Positions 44,063 to 52,432 are shown, counted from the first letter of the stretch. The stretch: DNA of 64,000 bases from Paenibacillus montanisoli (GCF_003268025.1 NZ_QLUW01000001.1:310001-374000); one strand, 5' to 3'. Numbers and translations are program-made. The notes: generated by a model not told the origin, from the letters alone.

Positions 44063-44596
44063 TTAATGCGACATACTTCCAATCGCAACATGCTTTACTT
44101 TAGTAAAGCCTAAATAATCATACCGAATCGTTACTTCCTGTAAGGGCTCTTGGTCGTACCGAACGACAATTCCGTAATGGATGGGCGTGCTCTTGTTCGA
44201 ATTCACATTACTCGCAAGAACGGCCCGAATCTTCTTTGCGGATAATTGCGGGTGGATTGGGGCATCTTGCAAATCCATTATTTTTGTCGCAGGGTCCGTC
44301 TGATTGCCCATAAATTGCACAAGGTGGCTGGAATTATACGTAATGCCAAGCTGCACAAGGTCCGGTTTCTTCCTGTCATTGACAGTCACATGTTGAAGTT
44401 TGATTTCCGTTCCGCTCCTATTTCCAATCTCAATCGTATAAACTTTATTTTTTCCGCCCGGGTCTGTATAGATAGTTATACCGTTGTAAATCAACGGATC
44501 GGCACGCTGGTACCAAATAATTGCTGCAATAACACCGAGGATAAACAAAGCACTAACTATCGAAACAAATCGTAATCTATTTTTGAGTCGTTTCAA
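44063..44596 (-). CDS. Hypothetical membrane-anchored protein
   Basis: The 177-residue protein has an N-terminal membrane anchor (about residues 10-28) and an extracellular beta-rich domain without cysteines. The start is TTG with AAGAGGG upstream. Its layout, one anchor and a single domain, resembles the preceding gene, with which it is convergent, but the sequences are not obviously related. Function unknown. Confidence 0.65.
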   Translation of the reverse strand: MKRLKNRLRFVSIVSALFILGVIAAIIWYQRADPLIYNGITIYTDPGGKNKVYTIEIGNRSGTEIKLQHVTVNDRKKPDLVQLGITYNSSHLVQFMGNQTDPATKIMDLQDAPIHPQLSAKKIRAVLASNVNSNKSTPIHYGIVVRYDQEPLQEVTIRYDYLGFTKVKHVAIGSMSH

Positions 44597-44651
44597 TGAA
44601 AGCCCTCTTTCTAAGGTTATCTATTTAACGATATCAAAGTGAAGGTAAAAG

Positions 44652-45020
44652 GTGGTGGTTTCGCTGAAGAAATTTCTTTTTTGGACATTAACTATTATTT
44701 TCTATATTGCAATATTCTTATTATATTGGACATTTTTTTCATCGTACCCATTCGTATACCTAATTGACTTTCTTGATTTTATTGGTTTGGACATAAATGT
44801 TAATATAACGGTTTTGATTATTAATTATCTTATGGGCTTTGTAGTTGATGCATTGTTTATCTTACTTCTCATATGGATATGGAAAAGAAAAAGAATTATT
44901 TTCTGGTTACTCTTTATTGTTCATGCAATATGGGTATTTCGTTTATATGACATTGTAGGTAGCTTTGATGAGCCAATAAAGATTAGAATTGAAAACAATA
45001 ATGTTTCAAGTACAAAATAG
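44652..45020 (+). CDS. Hypothetical integral membrane protein
   Basis: The 122-residue protein has about four hydrophobic segments (8-30, 36-50, 52-78, 84-102) and a short charged tail. The start is uncertain: GTG codons at 44652 and 44655 lie near weak AAGG sites. Codon use is very AT-rich compared with the left half. Not recognised. Confidence 0.5.
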   Translation: MVVSLKKFLFWTLTIIFYIAIFLLYWTFFSSYPFVYLIDFLDFIGLDINVNITVLIINYLMGFVVDALFILLLIWIWKRKRIIFWLLFIVHAIWVFRLYDIVGSFDEPIKIRIENNNVSSTK

Positions 45021-45062
45021 TAAAAATTAAGCGAAATCCTTAAGAAGGGAATTATTTTTACA

Positions 45063-45239
45063 GTGAATATTGTAAAAGAAATGAAGGCTCATGGGCCTTA
45101 CATTCGGTTTGAACTAGGTCTCGAAAATTTATTGGACGAGGCGTATCGGTACGAAAGTTTACGTCGTGCGAGTGCCATTTATCATTCGATTTTCAATCCT
45201 GATGACGATGTGGTTTTTATGCATCACACCGTTCGATAA
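45063..45239 (+). pseudogene. Truncated DUF3885-like gene, 5' fragment
   Basis: Fifty-eight codons from a GTG at 45063 encode a protein start resembling DUF3885 (HGPYIRFELG, then YRYESLRRASAIYHSIF and DDDVVFM), ending at TAA 45237-45239 far short of the family length. The same sequence joins a truncated minus-strand gene, so the end is probably a deletion or recombination junction. Confidence 0.5.
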
Positions 45240-45308
45240 CATTGCCGATCCGAAGAGCGTGACCGCCCCTATCGCCAGCACAATAGCTCGTATTCCGAAA
45301 CGTTTCAT
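45159..45308 (-). pseudogene. Truncated secreted-protein gene, 5' fragment
   Basis: On the minus strand an ATG at 45308 with GGGAGGA (45316-45322) at ideal spacing opens with MKRFGIRAIVLAIGAVTLF, a typical signal peptide. After about residue 26 the frame runs into the antisense of the DUF3885-like fragment and stops at 45159. The gene has its start but not its body, matching the truncation of its neighbour. Confidence 0.5.
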
Positions 45309-45379
45309 CAATTATTCCTCCCTGTCCTTCAAAGTTATACTCCAAAAGCCCACCTGAGTTTCGAGGAAATAAAACCAAT

Positions 45380-45556
45380 TTATTCAAGGAGCCAATCATT
45401 GAGTGAACAAGTCCAGCGTTCAGAACGGCTAGGGCAGAGGCAAGTAATGGCGTGTGCCACAGTTGATTCGCCAGCCGCTTGAAAAGCCGCAGGTGTCGTA
45501 AACTGCTTTAACAAGAGCAAAGAAACTTTGGAATAAAGGTCACCGAAGATGCCTCT
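45380..45556 (-). pseudogene. Possible IS110-family transposase fragment
   Basis: A minus-strand frame contains GIFGDLYSKVSLLLLKQFTT followed by PAAFQAAGES, resembling the IS110 transposase region of the type FSKASLAILxxFPTPEA. The likeness covers only about 38 residues, and sequence on both sides does not continue it. From about 45309 to 45869 I see no intact gene: this remnant, the hairpin/motif repeat at 45628-45680, then AT-rich sequence. Confidence 0.35.
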
Positions 45557-45627
45557 GTGGTTACAGACCCAGGGGTACGGCCGATCTGCCCCGGCTACTG
45601 ACAAATACACACCACAAAAACAAAAGT

Positions 45628-45680
45628 GGTCAACCAGTAAAAACTGGCTGACCTCATAATACGACGGGTAACGATACTTG
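45628..45680 (+). repeat. Hairpin plus accessory-zone motif
   Basis: GGTCAaCCAGT (45628-45638) pairs with ACTGGcTGACC (45643-45653), followed by CTCATAATACGACGGGTAA and CGATACTTG. The same order, hairpin then CTCATTATACGAACGGGCA, occurs at 57211-57263, so these are two copies of one element. Confidence 0.65.
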
Positions 45681-45897
45681 AACCGGCTGCCGCCCAACGA
45701 TGCCCTTGACCAACCGTTCATGGTTTATTTGTTGTCGAATTTAAATCGAATTTTCTTGATTTGATAAATTATATAGAAGGAAAATCGCGAATTATCAACT
45801 CATAAAACATCCGATTCTTGAATAAATACACTACTACTAGGTTAAAAAACGTGCGAGGGGGTTCATAGTATGAATAAACGAATGAGGAAAAGAAATT

Positions 45898-46182
45898 ATG
45901 ATCCTCGTCCAAGCCTCTTCACATGAGCAAGCATATTCAAAAGCAAAACTAGTGGCAAAAGACGATGAAATGGAATACACCAATGTATATGGGGAAACGG
46001 TAAAATACGTATTCATTAAAGCGATTCAAAGCTTACATTTGTGGGACAAGACCTTACAAACAGGTACAGAGGTCCATTACCGCTTTTTATATACCCCAAG
46101 TTGTCACGAGATGATTTTCTTTCACAACAATACCCTGAAGAAACAAGACTACCCGATGGTCGAATCAGTCCAAATGATGTGA
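45898..46182 (+). CDS. DUF4288-like protein, N-terminus missing or out of frame
   Basis: The 94 codons match the body of DUF4288 (ILVQASSHEQAYSKAKLVAK, then EYTNVYGETVKYVF and LQTGTEVHYRF), a family of unknown function. The usual first strand (about 25-30 residues) is absent. Upstream, the well-placed ATG at 45870 (after AGGGGG) is in another frame and reads only 18 codons. This points to a frameshift or truncation near 45880. Treat the product as possibly non-functional. Confidence 0.6.
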   Translation: MILVQASSHEQAYSKAKLVAKDDEMEYTNVYGETVKYVFIKAIQSLHLWDKTLQTGTEVHYRFLYTPSCHEMIFFHNNTLKKQDYPMVESVQMM

Positions 46183-46320
46183 TAAATGAAATGATGAGTG
46201 AACTGATGTAAAGCTGTAAAAAAAAAAAGTGTAATTTGCCAATCATGTCTGACATTGAATTCAAACAAAACTGATCGGAAGATCATCCAGTATACTTAAG
46301 TATTGAGAGGAGGGTGTATC

Positions 46321-47010
46321 TTGGACTTTCTTTTAGGAGGGTATTTTTTAGCAAAACCTATAAAATGGGCTGATTATATGGATAAGGGTATATTTCCAGA
46401 AATGGTGCTATCAGCCAGTAATTGTATTTGTGATAATTACCTAGACATTGGGGCATGTTGGGATGAATCTAAATCCAAGAAAATGGAATATATGAAGCAG
46501 TTAAAATTAAGTCAAGACAGCTACAATAGTTTGGAGAAGTGGGTTGAACAGGAATTTAACAACAAGTCTTTAGGTTTCCCGAATGTATTTACAAGCTTAC
46601 AGAAAGCCAGGGAGTTTTATCATAAGTATCTAAACCAAATCAATGAAATTAAGTTAATTGGAATTGGATTACCTCCCGAATTGTCAGAATATCTTAAAAA
46701 TGATTTTGAAGAAGGATTCTTTTATGGAATTGAGCAAAATATTTGCCAAAACAAGATTCTTGAAAAAGGTGGCTTTATTTTAGGCTTTGAGATATTGGGT
46801 TATGAATATGGCACTTTCCACTCCTACATATGCAATTATTTATTTGACGAATATAGACAAAAATTCTCATTCTCCCTCAACGAGAATGGTTTTATATGCA
46901 CTCTAAAAGAAGCAGAACAACTGGCACAATATACAAATGATGAAATAGATGGTACTGAGCCAGTTCTGTGGCTTCCTTGGGTGGTAATCGAATATCCACT
47001 TGAGGATTAA
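46321..47010 (+). CDS. Hypothetical protein
   Basis: From the TTG at 46321 (AGGAGG 7 nt upstream) the protein has 229 residues, no signal peptide or membrane segment, and many acidic, aromatic and Asn residues. This composition is seen in immunity-type and other accessory cytosolic proteins. I do not recognise a family. It stands alone between AT-rich gaps. The longer reading from 46303 begins before the ribosome binding site. Confidence 0.65.
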   Translation: MDFLLGGYFLAKPIKWADYMDKGIFPEMVLSASNCICDNYLDIGACWDESKSKKMEYMKQLKLSQDSYNSLEKWVEQEFNNKSLGFPNVFTSLQKAREFYHKYLNQINEIKLIGIGLPPELSEYLKNDFEEGFFYGIEQNICQNKILEKGGFILGFEILGYEYGTFHSYICNYLFDEYRQKFSFSLNENGFICTLKEAEQLAQYTNDEIDGTEPVLWLPWVVIEYPLED

Positions 47011-47042
47011 TGACTAATACACATGAATCACCAGTCATTAAC

Positions 47043-47138
47043 GTTAACGGGTACGATAGTTCAATGACGAGGATTAAGGTCAATGAGGAATGGAAAGTAA
47101 AATTTGATGTAAATCACACAGTAGTTGAATATATGTAA
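47043..47138 (+). repeat. Accessory-zone motif followed by a short ORF
   Basis: GTTAACGGGTACGATAG (47043-47059) is a copy of the dispersed motif. Four bases later an ATG at 47064 opens 24 codons (MTRIKVNEEWKVKFDVN...) ending at TAA 47138, with no ribosome binding site. It may be the end of a lost gene rather than a real peptide gene. Confidence 0.55.
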
Positions 47139-47173
47139 AAAGGAGGAGTTTGCAGTAGCAGCTGCTCCTTTTT
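47137..47173 (+). terminator. Terminator
   Basis: AAAAAGGAG (47137-47145) pairs with CTCCTTTTT (47165-47173), closing a loop with an inner GCAG/CTGC pair. It resembles the hairpin at 53833-53868 closely. Confidence 0.65.
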
Positions 47174-47298
47174 GCATGGTCAGAATCTTTTATTGATTAG
47201 TAGCACAACTTCAAGGCATTTTCATGCGTCTAACCAATGGGATAAGGAATAAATTTACAAGGGGAGAATATGCAAGTATTTATAGATGATGGGGCGAT

Positions 47299-47763
47299 AT
47301 GATGAGATTTATAATTCTATTATTGAGTTGCGTTTTAGTGTTTTCAATCGTTGCTTGCTCTAAAAACAGTGGTTACTCCTATCAAGAAGCAATTAGGAAG
47401 GGCGATGTCGTGGTTTTCAATGAAGTGTCTAACGTTGAACGGTTCGAAGAATTCTTAGCCAACTTAGAAAATAATAATCCAGACCGTATTCGTGTTACTG
47501 GGTACACCGATGAGGGTGATCCTATCTTTAAAGACTTAGAGTACGATGGAAAAGTAATACAATACAGCTATGACAATTCACACGACGCTTACGGTGGGAG
47601 CCAAAAAGGCAAAAAAATAGACGTTTGTTCGCGCATCACAACCGAGGATGTCCTACAAGGACAAATCGACTATGTTATTAGCGACTGTGTTAAAAACTAC
47701 TCTGATGTGAGTTATTTCCTTCTGCGTATTGAAAAGCCTAGTTTGGATGCGGAGGATACATGA
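47299..47763 (+). CDS. DUF4362 lipoprotein
   Basis: The 154-residue protein has a signal sequence with lipobox IVAC near residue 20 and a DUF4362 domain (RKGDVVVFNEVSNVERFEEF, then RVTGYTDEGDPIFKDLEYDG). The family is found as small lipoproteins of Bacillales with unknown function. ATG at 47299 is followed directly by another ATG. Its stop overlaps the start of the next gene by 4 nt, indicating coupled translation. Confidence 0.85.
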   Translation: MMRFIILLLSCVLVFSIVACSKNSGYSYQEAIRKGDVVVFNEVSNVERFEEFLANLENNNPDRIRVTGYTDEGDPIFKDLEYDGKVIQYSYDNSHDAYGGSQKGKKIDVCSRITTEDVLQGQIDYVISDCVKNYSDVSYFLLRIEKPSLDAEDT

Positions 47764-48059
47764 AAAGAAAAATTATAGTTATTATTTTAGTCATTACTGT
47801 TATTTTATTTCTTACAAACCCTGGGGATTCAAAGTATGAGAGCTGGTTAGAAAACAATCATGGTGTCTCCTGTACCAATGATGGTATTGATATCAAGTGT
47901 AAACAAGTTAAAGAAACGGAAGAAATAATTGAATGGAGATCACGACATGTTAAACACCTTGGAATCTATTCAATCTATGATGATTACTATGAAAACAAAA
48001 AGGGAGAAGAAATTATAATAAGAGCAGTTGGTATTTTAAACACATTTTTTAACAGGTGA
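47760..48059 (+). CDS. Hypothetical small membrane-anchored protein
   Basis: The 99-residue protein has an N-terminal hydrophobic anchor (residues 5-19) and a charged domain with two cysteines (VSCTNDGIDIKC) that could form a disulfide. It overlaps the DUF4362 lipoprotein gene by 4 nt, so the two proteins probably act together outside the membrane. Not recognised otherwise. Confidence 0.65.
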   Translation: MKRKIIVIILVITVILFLTNPGDSKYESWLENNHGVSCTNDGIDIKCKQVKETEEIIEWRSRHVKHLGIYSIYDDYYENKKGEEIIIRAVGILNTFFNR

Positions 48060-48130
48060 TTAATGGCACTGGAACGTTGGGAGCAAATAAAAAATATCTG
48101 CGGAAAGCAGAAAGAGGTGTTGGTAGCTCT

Positions 48131-49063
48131 ATGACAGCTTACGAGAAACCGGTTATAGGCATTGCCGAACTAAGGGATGTACTCGGCGGCCATTTCGAAT
48201 CGACAATTGAACATATCGAGCAAATGCAGGGCGGAAACTTGAGCCGAGTCTATTCGTTTGTGCACCAAGGGCAACCATTCGTGGTGAAATTCAGCGATCT
48301 TGGGGATGCTTACGGAACGGAAAGGTATGTGTCTAAACTGCTGTCCGGACAAGGGATTCCATTTCCTCGTGTCCTTGGCGAAGGGGACGCGGGCAAATTG
48401 AAATACATCATTTTAGAGCGGATCGAAGGCAGCATCCTGGCTGATTGCAACACGGAGCGGCAGATCGCATTGATGCCGGAGCTTATCCAGCTTCTTACCC
48501 GAATCAACCATTTACAGGTGTCGAACACGAACGGATATGGGTGGATCAAACCGGACGGCAGCGGTACGTATCCAAGCTGGCGGGACTACTTGATCGATTT
48601 CTTTGCAGAGGATCAGCAGGGAAATTTCTGGGAGGGGTGGTACGATCTCTTTCGGACATCCTGCCTGGAGAGGGATGTATTCGAAGAATGCTATAGCCGA
48701 CTAATTGAATATTCGGCCTATAACGAACCGCACCGTCATTTCATTCATGGGGATTACTCCCCCTGGAACATCTTGACCAACGGCCAACGTATCACTGGGA
48801 TCATTGATGGCAATTTCGCATACGGAGACTTCTTGGTGGATGTCGCAACGCTTGAAATGATGATGCGGGGGTGGGGGCACGATATCGTTCGATATTACCA
48901 GGACAATCAGGAGCGCGAAGGTTTCGTCATTCCGAATTTTAAGGAACGGATGATCGGCGCGCGTTATTTAAAGGGGATCGACGGTCTTCGTTTTTTCGCG
49001 AAAATGGGTTGGACCGATGCCTACGTGAATACCCGGGATTTTTTACTTGGACTTACGAATTGA
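48131..49063 (+). CDS. Aminoglycoside phosphotransferase (APH) family kinase
   Basis: The 310-residue protein has the APH/choline-kinase fold. An N-lobe with VVKF lysine and ILERIEGS hinge is followed by the catalytic HGDYSPWNIL (His-Gly-Asp...Asn) and the metal motif IIDGNFAYGD, in which the usual DxE/DxD pattern is seen. It most resembles hygromycin-type phosphotransferases in the HFIHGDYSPWN segment, but its substrate cannot be inferred and resistance should not be assumed. The start at 48131 is uncertain; AGAGGTG lies about 13 nt upstream, and an in-frame GTG at 48056 overlaps the previous gene. Confidence 0.8.
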   Translation: MTAYEKPVIGIAELRDVLGGHFESTIEHIEQMQGGNLSRVYSFVHQGQPFVVKFSDLGDAYGTERYVSKLLSGQGIPFPRVLGEGDAGKLKYIILERIEGSILADCNTERQIALMPELIQLLTRINHLQVSNTNGYGWIKPDGSGTYPSWRDYLIDFFAEDQQGNFWEGWYDLFRTSCLERDVFEECYSRLIEYSAYNEPHRHFIHGDYSPWNILTNGQRITGIIDGNFAYGDFLVDVATLEMMMRGWGHDIVRYYQDNQEREGFVIPNFKERMIGARYLKGIDGLRFFAKMGWTDAYVNTRDFLLGLTN

Positions 49064-49104
49064 TGGCACGTTACGCTAACAGTTATGATTGAAGGGGGAA
49101 GAAC

Positions 49105-49311
49105 ATTGAGACCAATTGGATATTTGCATATTTGCTAATGGGTCTTTCCTTATTAACTTTTGCATTAATTAAGGTCATAAACAGAGCGACTGAAATTCTT
49201 GAAAACGTTGGTAATGATTACGTTCCTAACTATGTTTACTGGATTATAGGCATTGTGTTTATTATGGGTGGTATTGCCTTTTTCAAGGATTTCTTTAAGG
49301 GCGAAGTATAA
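49105..49311 (+). CDS. Small membrane protein, start uncertain
   Basis: A reading frame of 57 codons from ATG 49138, or 68 from an ATT at 49105, encodes two hydrophobic helices (FAYLLMGLSLLTFALIKVI and VYWIIGIVFIMGGIAFF) with a Lys-rich end. The good site GGGGGA (49094-49099) points to 49105, where the frame has only ATT; the overlapping TTG at 49106 opens a 10-codon frame instead. This may be a rare start, a frameshift or a regulatory upstream ORF. A diverged motif copy (GCTAACAGTTATGATT) lies at 49075-49090. Confidence 0.5.
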   Translation: METNWIFAYLLMGLSLLTFALIKVINRATEILENVGNDYVPNYVYWIIGIVFIMGGIAFFKDFFKGEV

Positions 49312-49371
49312 AACAGCAGGACAAAAGAAGCAGCGAGGGGGCAGTCAGTTGAAGGTGGGGGATCAAATCAG

Positions 49372-50199
49372 ATGGACGTCAATGCGATCACCAGCTGTCT
49401 TCGCGAGTTGGACCTAAGACCGAGAGGAGAGAGGATTCGAGCAGTTACTCTCCATGCTCGTACGCCAGGTGGATCGAAACCTTGGAATTGCTTAGCTTCG
49501 GACCAATCCTGGTACGTCGTGAAATGCAGGAATAATCCACAAGACGAACGTCTGGGAAGCCCCCTTAAGTTCCTGACCACAGATCTCGTTTGCGGCCGAT
49601 TGGGACAATTGTTTGACCCGCCGCTTTGTCCAAAAGTCGAAATCATTGATGTACCACTTAACGTGGCTAGTCTCGCTACTCACCCGCCTACTAAGCACCG
49701 CTCAGCTCATAAACCAGCACCTGGTCCAAGCTTTGGAAGCAGACTGGTTGAAAATGCAATTGAGGTCAAAATAGGTGGGTCCGATATATTAGATGACGTG
49801 GAATTAGAACAAGTCGCTCGTCTCATCACATTCCAGACCTGGCTCCGAGGAATCGATGTCTCTGCTTTAGTCACTAGTGACCGACGACTTCTCTCCATAG
49901 ATCACGGATTCTTCCTTACCGTTTATCGTTGGGACGATCCGAAATTCGCAAAAGCAGAAAAGATAAAACCTAAAATCCCTTCACAATTTCGAATGGTAGA
50001 ACAACTGAAAGATCCGTCTCTGTTCGCCGTTATACTAAATGAGTTGATGTCAATTTCCGATAGCGAAATCATACGTGCCTTCGCAGATATACCAAGTGAG
50101 TGGGGCGCTTCTCTGGAACTTCGATCTAAAGCCGCTGCATACGTTTTATTAAGACGTAGGCTGATACCACAGGCTATATCTGCATTATGGAATAGGTGA
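49372..50199 (+). CDS. HipA-like kinase domain protein
   Basis: The 275-residue protein resembles the HipA_2 group of HipA-like kinases: LVCGRLGQLF region, GPSFGSRLVE, then ITFQTWLRGIDVS and the catalytic-loop/metal-like LLSIDHGFFLT. Full HipA proteins are about 400 residues and work with a HipB antitoxin; no HipB-like gene is adjacent. A GGGGGA site lies before the ATG. It may be a stand-alone kinase rather than a toxin. Confidence in the family is moderate. Confidence 0.7.
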   Translation: MDVNAITSCLRELDLRPRGERIRAVTLHARTPGGSKPWNCLASDQSWYVVKCRNNPQDERLGSPLKFLTTDLVCGRLGQLFDPPLCPKVEIIDVPLNVASLATHPPTKHRSAHKPAPGPSFGSRLVENAIEVKIGGSDILDDVELEQVARLITFQTWLRGIDVSALVTSDRRLLSIDHGFFLTVYRWDDPKFAKAEKIKPKIPSQFRMVEQLKDPSLFAVILNELMSISDSEIIRAFADIPSEWGASLELRSKAAAYVLLRRRLIPQAISALWNR

Positions 50200-50235
50200 C
50201 CTTTAAGAGCGCGAAAGGAGAAACAAGTGATCTGA

Positions 50236-50814
50236 ATGAAAGCAAACCGAATGGAAGCATTCAGCGATGGAGTGCTGGCGATTATCATCACGATCATGGT
50301 GCTGGAATTCAAAGTACCGGAAGGCCACGACTGGCACGCATTAATCGATTTAGGTCCGAAAGTTCTAAGCTATCTCTTTAGTTTTGTCTATGTTGGGATT
50401 TATTGGAGTAATCATCATCATCTGCTGCACATGATTCGAACAATGAACGGGCGGCTGATGTGGCTCAACTTAATTTTGCTTTTCTGGCTATCCCTTATTC
50501 CATTCACGACTGGGTGGATGGGGGATAGCGATTTTGCGCCCGCCCCAATGGCATTGTATGGTATTATCCTTCTTCTTTCTGCGATATCTTACCGGGGGCT
50601 TCAGCTAGCAATCCTCAACCAATATCCCGACGATTCTGCAATATTTAAGTCGATGGGCAAAGATTGGAAGGTAAGAATATCTCCTTTCCTCTACTTGATC
50701 GCGATCTTGACCGCCTATGTGAGTCCTTGGGTATCCGGCTTCTTTTACGTACTTGTGGCTTTGATCTGGGTTGTGCCGGAAAAGAGAATCGAGCATTTTT
50801 TGAGAGGAAAATAA
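50236..50814 (+). CDS. TMEM175 family potassium channel-like membrane protein
   Basis: The 192-residue protein has six predicted membrane helices and the family signature RMEAFSDGVLAIIIT at residues 5-19 (RxxxFSDG...A), which lines the ion pathway in bacterial TMEM175 channels. Bacterial members form tetramers that conduct K+ with low selectivity. AAAGGAG lies upstream, somewhat distant. The gene follows the HipA-like gene after 36 nt. Function as a channel is inferred from the family. Confidence 0.88.
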   Translation: MKANRMEAFSDGVLAIIITIMVLEFKVPEGHDWHALIDLGPKVLSYLFSFVYVGIYWSNHHHLLHMIRTMNGRLMWLNLILLFWLSLIPFTTGWMGDSDFAPAPMALYGIILLLSAISYRGLQLAILNQYPDDSAIFKSMGKDWKVRISPFLYLIAILTAYVSPWVSGFFYVLVALIWVVPEKRIEHFLRGK

Positions 50815-50825
50815 AGGAGAAAGTT

Positions 50826-50864
50826 ATGGCAACAAGGGTTAAGCGCATGATTAATGAACGTTGA
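50826..50864 (+). CDS. Twelve-codon ORF with strong ribosome binding site
   Basis: AAAGGAGA (50813-50820) is 5 nt before an ATG that opens MATRVKRMINER and stops. The signal is as good as those of real genes, yet the product is only 12 residues. It may be a truncated gene start or a short peptide; I cannot tell. Confidence 0.3.
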   Translation: MATRVKRMINER

Positions 50865-50927
50865 ACTCCCTTGGGCGACTTAAATGCGATGAAAACAAAT
50901 AACTTGAGTAACAAGAGGTGAAATAAA

Positions 50928-51572
50928 ATGTTCAATGTCTGTCCTACTTGTGGCGAATACCGTGTGGATAAAATCATTCAACATACCCAGGATCGCACCT
51001 ATGCAATCTGTCCTGAATGCAACCATCCGCATCCCTTTCTTCAATTGCCGCTGTTTATCGTGACAGGAGCCAGCGGTTCTGGGAAATCCACGTTGGTTCT
51101 GGAACTTTCGAGCATGACGAAAGACGTCGTTGTGATGGAAACGGACATCCTATGGGATGACCGTTATAATCAGCCGGAAACGAACTATCGAAATTACCGA
51201 GAGATGTGGCTTCGGATGGCTAAGAACATTGCGCAAGCAGGGAAGCCGGTTGTATTATGCGGAACAACCGTTCCTGAGCAGTTGGAGGATTGCGAGGAAA
51301 GGCGCTATTTTGGAGAAACCCATTATATCGCACTGGTTTGTGAGAGCAGCTTACTCGAGGAACGGTTGAAACGTCGACCTACTTGGAGAGCCAGTGGTAG
51401 TGATGATTTTATTAAAGGTATGGTTGGTTTTAATCGGTGGCTAATCGAGCAAGGTCCGACATGTAATCCAGAAATCGCTGCTCTTGACACGAGCCAAGAC
51501 ACGCCTCATGAAACAGCAATCAAATTATTGGCGATGATTCGCCAAGCAGCTGGAATTCAACCACAGCCTTAG
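50928..51572 (+). CDS. Zinc-ribbon P-loop kinase/ATPase
   Basis: The 214-residue cytosolic protein combines an N-terminal zinc ribbon (CPTC at 5-8 and CPEC at 29-32) with a P-loop domain, Walker A GASGSGKST near residue 47. The domain looks like small nucleoside/antibiotic kinases of the AAA_33 type; METDILW could hold the Walker B-like acid. Substrate unknown. GAGGTG precedes the ATG. A second, shorter P-loop kinase lies at 54341-54862. Confidence 0.8.
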   Translation: MFNVCPTCGEYRVDKIIQHTQDRTYAICPECNHPHPFLQLPLFIVTGASGSGKSTLVLELSSMTKDVVVMETDILWDDRYNQPETNYRNYREMWLRMAKNIAQAGKPVVLCGTTVPEQLEDCEERRYFGETHYIALVCESSLLEERLKRRPTWRASGSDDFIKGMVGFNRWLIEQGPTCNPEIAALDTSQDTPHETAIKLLAMIRQAAGIQPQP

Positions 51573-51633
51573 AGTTCTCAGATGACAAGTACAGATTAGA
51601 TGTTAACGGGCACTAAATGTGTGGAGGAACTAA

Positions 51634-51921
51634 ATGAAATTATTAAAATGGAAATTTGATGATGAGCCGGCCGGTTCCTCAGATGAATGGAATTGGGTTG
51701 AAATTACTATGAGTTTTGAAGATGGAAGCGAGCGTTGGAGTATTTTATACACGCCTGAAAGACTTAAAAACAACTTGTCTCGAAAAGATATAGATCCTCC
51801 AGGCTTGTTTATCCCGCATATGATAATTGTGAGAAGCTACGATGTGGTTGATATTGAGCGAACATTAAGGTATCTGGAAAATGAGAATGAATTGATCACT
51901 GCATCAAAACCACTGAACTAA
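51634..51921 (+). CDS. Hypothetical protein
   Basis: The 95-residue protein has no signal peptide, membrane segment or recognised motif. Composition (many Trp, Glu, Asp, Arg) suggests a compact cytosolic domain. GGAGG lies shortly before the ATG. A short copy of the dispersed motif (GTTAACGGGCAC, 51602-51613) lies just upstream. Confidence 0.6.
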   Translation: MKLLKWKFDDEPAGSSDEWNWVEITMSFEDGSERWSILYTPERLKNNLSRKDIDPPGLFIPHMIIVRSYDVVDIERTLRYLENENELITASKPLN

Positions 51922-51992
51922 CAGGTTGATTGGCATCAAGTTGTAACTGAAACAATATTACATTGTAGGGCGTCTGATGGTTTGGGGTGAAT

Positions 51993-52379
51993 ATGATGAA
52001 AAGATATATTGTATTTTGCAGTACCGCCATCTTAATACTCTCATCATTACTAATAGGCTGCACAAACGAAAAAATCGAACAACTTAATGTTTATGAAATG
52101 GAAAGCTTTCAAGAGACGAACCTGGATTCATTAAAAGTAATTCCGGATCCAACGGATATATCCATTTTCAACACGGCTTTTAAGCGTGCAAAGAAGAACC
52201 CAGGTATAGCCGATATGGCAGACCCACATTATAAAGTTGAATTAGGCAAAGAAACCTATTTTCTTTGGATAACCGAAGAATCTGGAACAATCGAGAACGT
52301 AAATGATACACATACCACTTACTCATTATCCAAGGAATCAGCTGGAGAGGTTTACCAACTGATGAAGAGTTACTATTGA
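51993..52379 (+). CDS. Small hypothetical lipoprotein
   Basis: The 128-residue product (ATG at 51993 or the next codon, 51996) has a signal sequence with lipobox LIGC near residue 23 and a small extracellular domain. GGGGTGA lies upstream. Family not recognised. It ends at a strong hairpin shared with the convergent lipoprotein gene, so two lipoproteins of unknown role lie tail to tail. Confidence 0.7.
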   Translation: MMKRYIVFCSTAILILSSLLIGCTNEKIEQLNVYEMESFQETNLDSLKVIPDPTDISIFNTAFKRAKKNPGIADMADPHYKVELGKETYFLWITEESGTIENVNDTHTTYSLSKESAGEVYQLMKSYY

Positions 52380-52383
52380 AAAA

Positions 52384-52407
52384 AAGCCCACCTAGTTAGG
52401 TGGGCTT
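52384..52407. terminator. Bidirectional terminator
   Basis: AAGCCCACCT (52384-52393) pairs perfectly with AGGTGGGCTT (52398-52407) around AGTT; A- and T-rich flanks serve the convergent lipoprotein genes. Confidence 0.85.
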
Positions 52408-52432
52408 AACTTTCTTTTGAAAAACTCCCATT

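Noticed and set aside
45440-45620. rRNA or tRNA fragment in the gene-poor stretch
   Set aside because: No tRNA cloverleaf or rRNA core sequence was seen; only a possible transposase remnant.
47043-47066. Motif as tRNA-derived sequence
   Set aside because: GGGTACGATAGTTCAATG resembles a tRNA acceptor and D-arm start, but no anticodon or T-arm follows in any copy.
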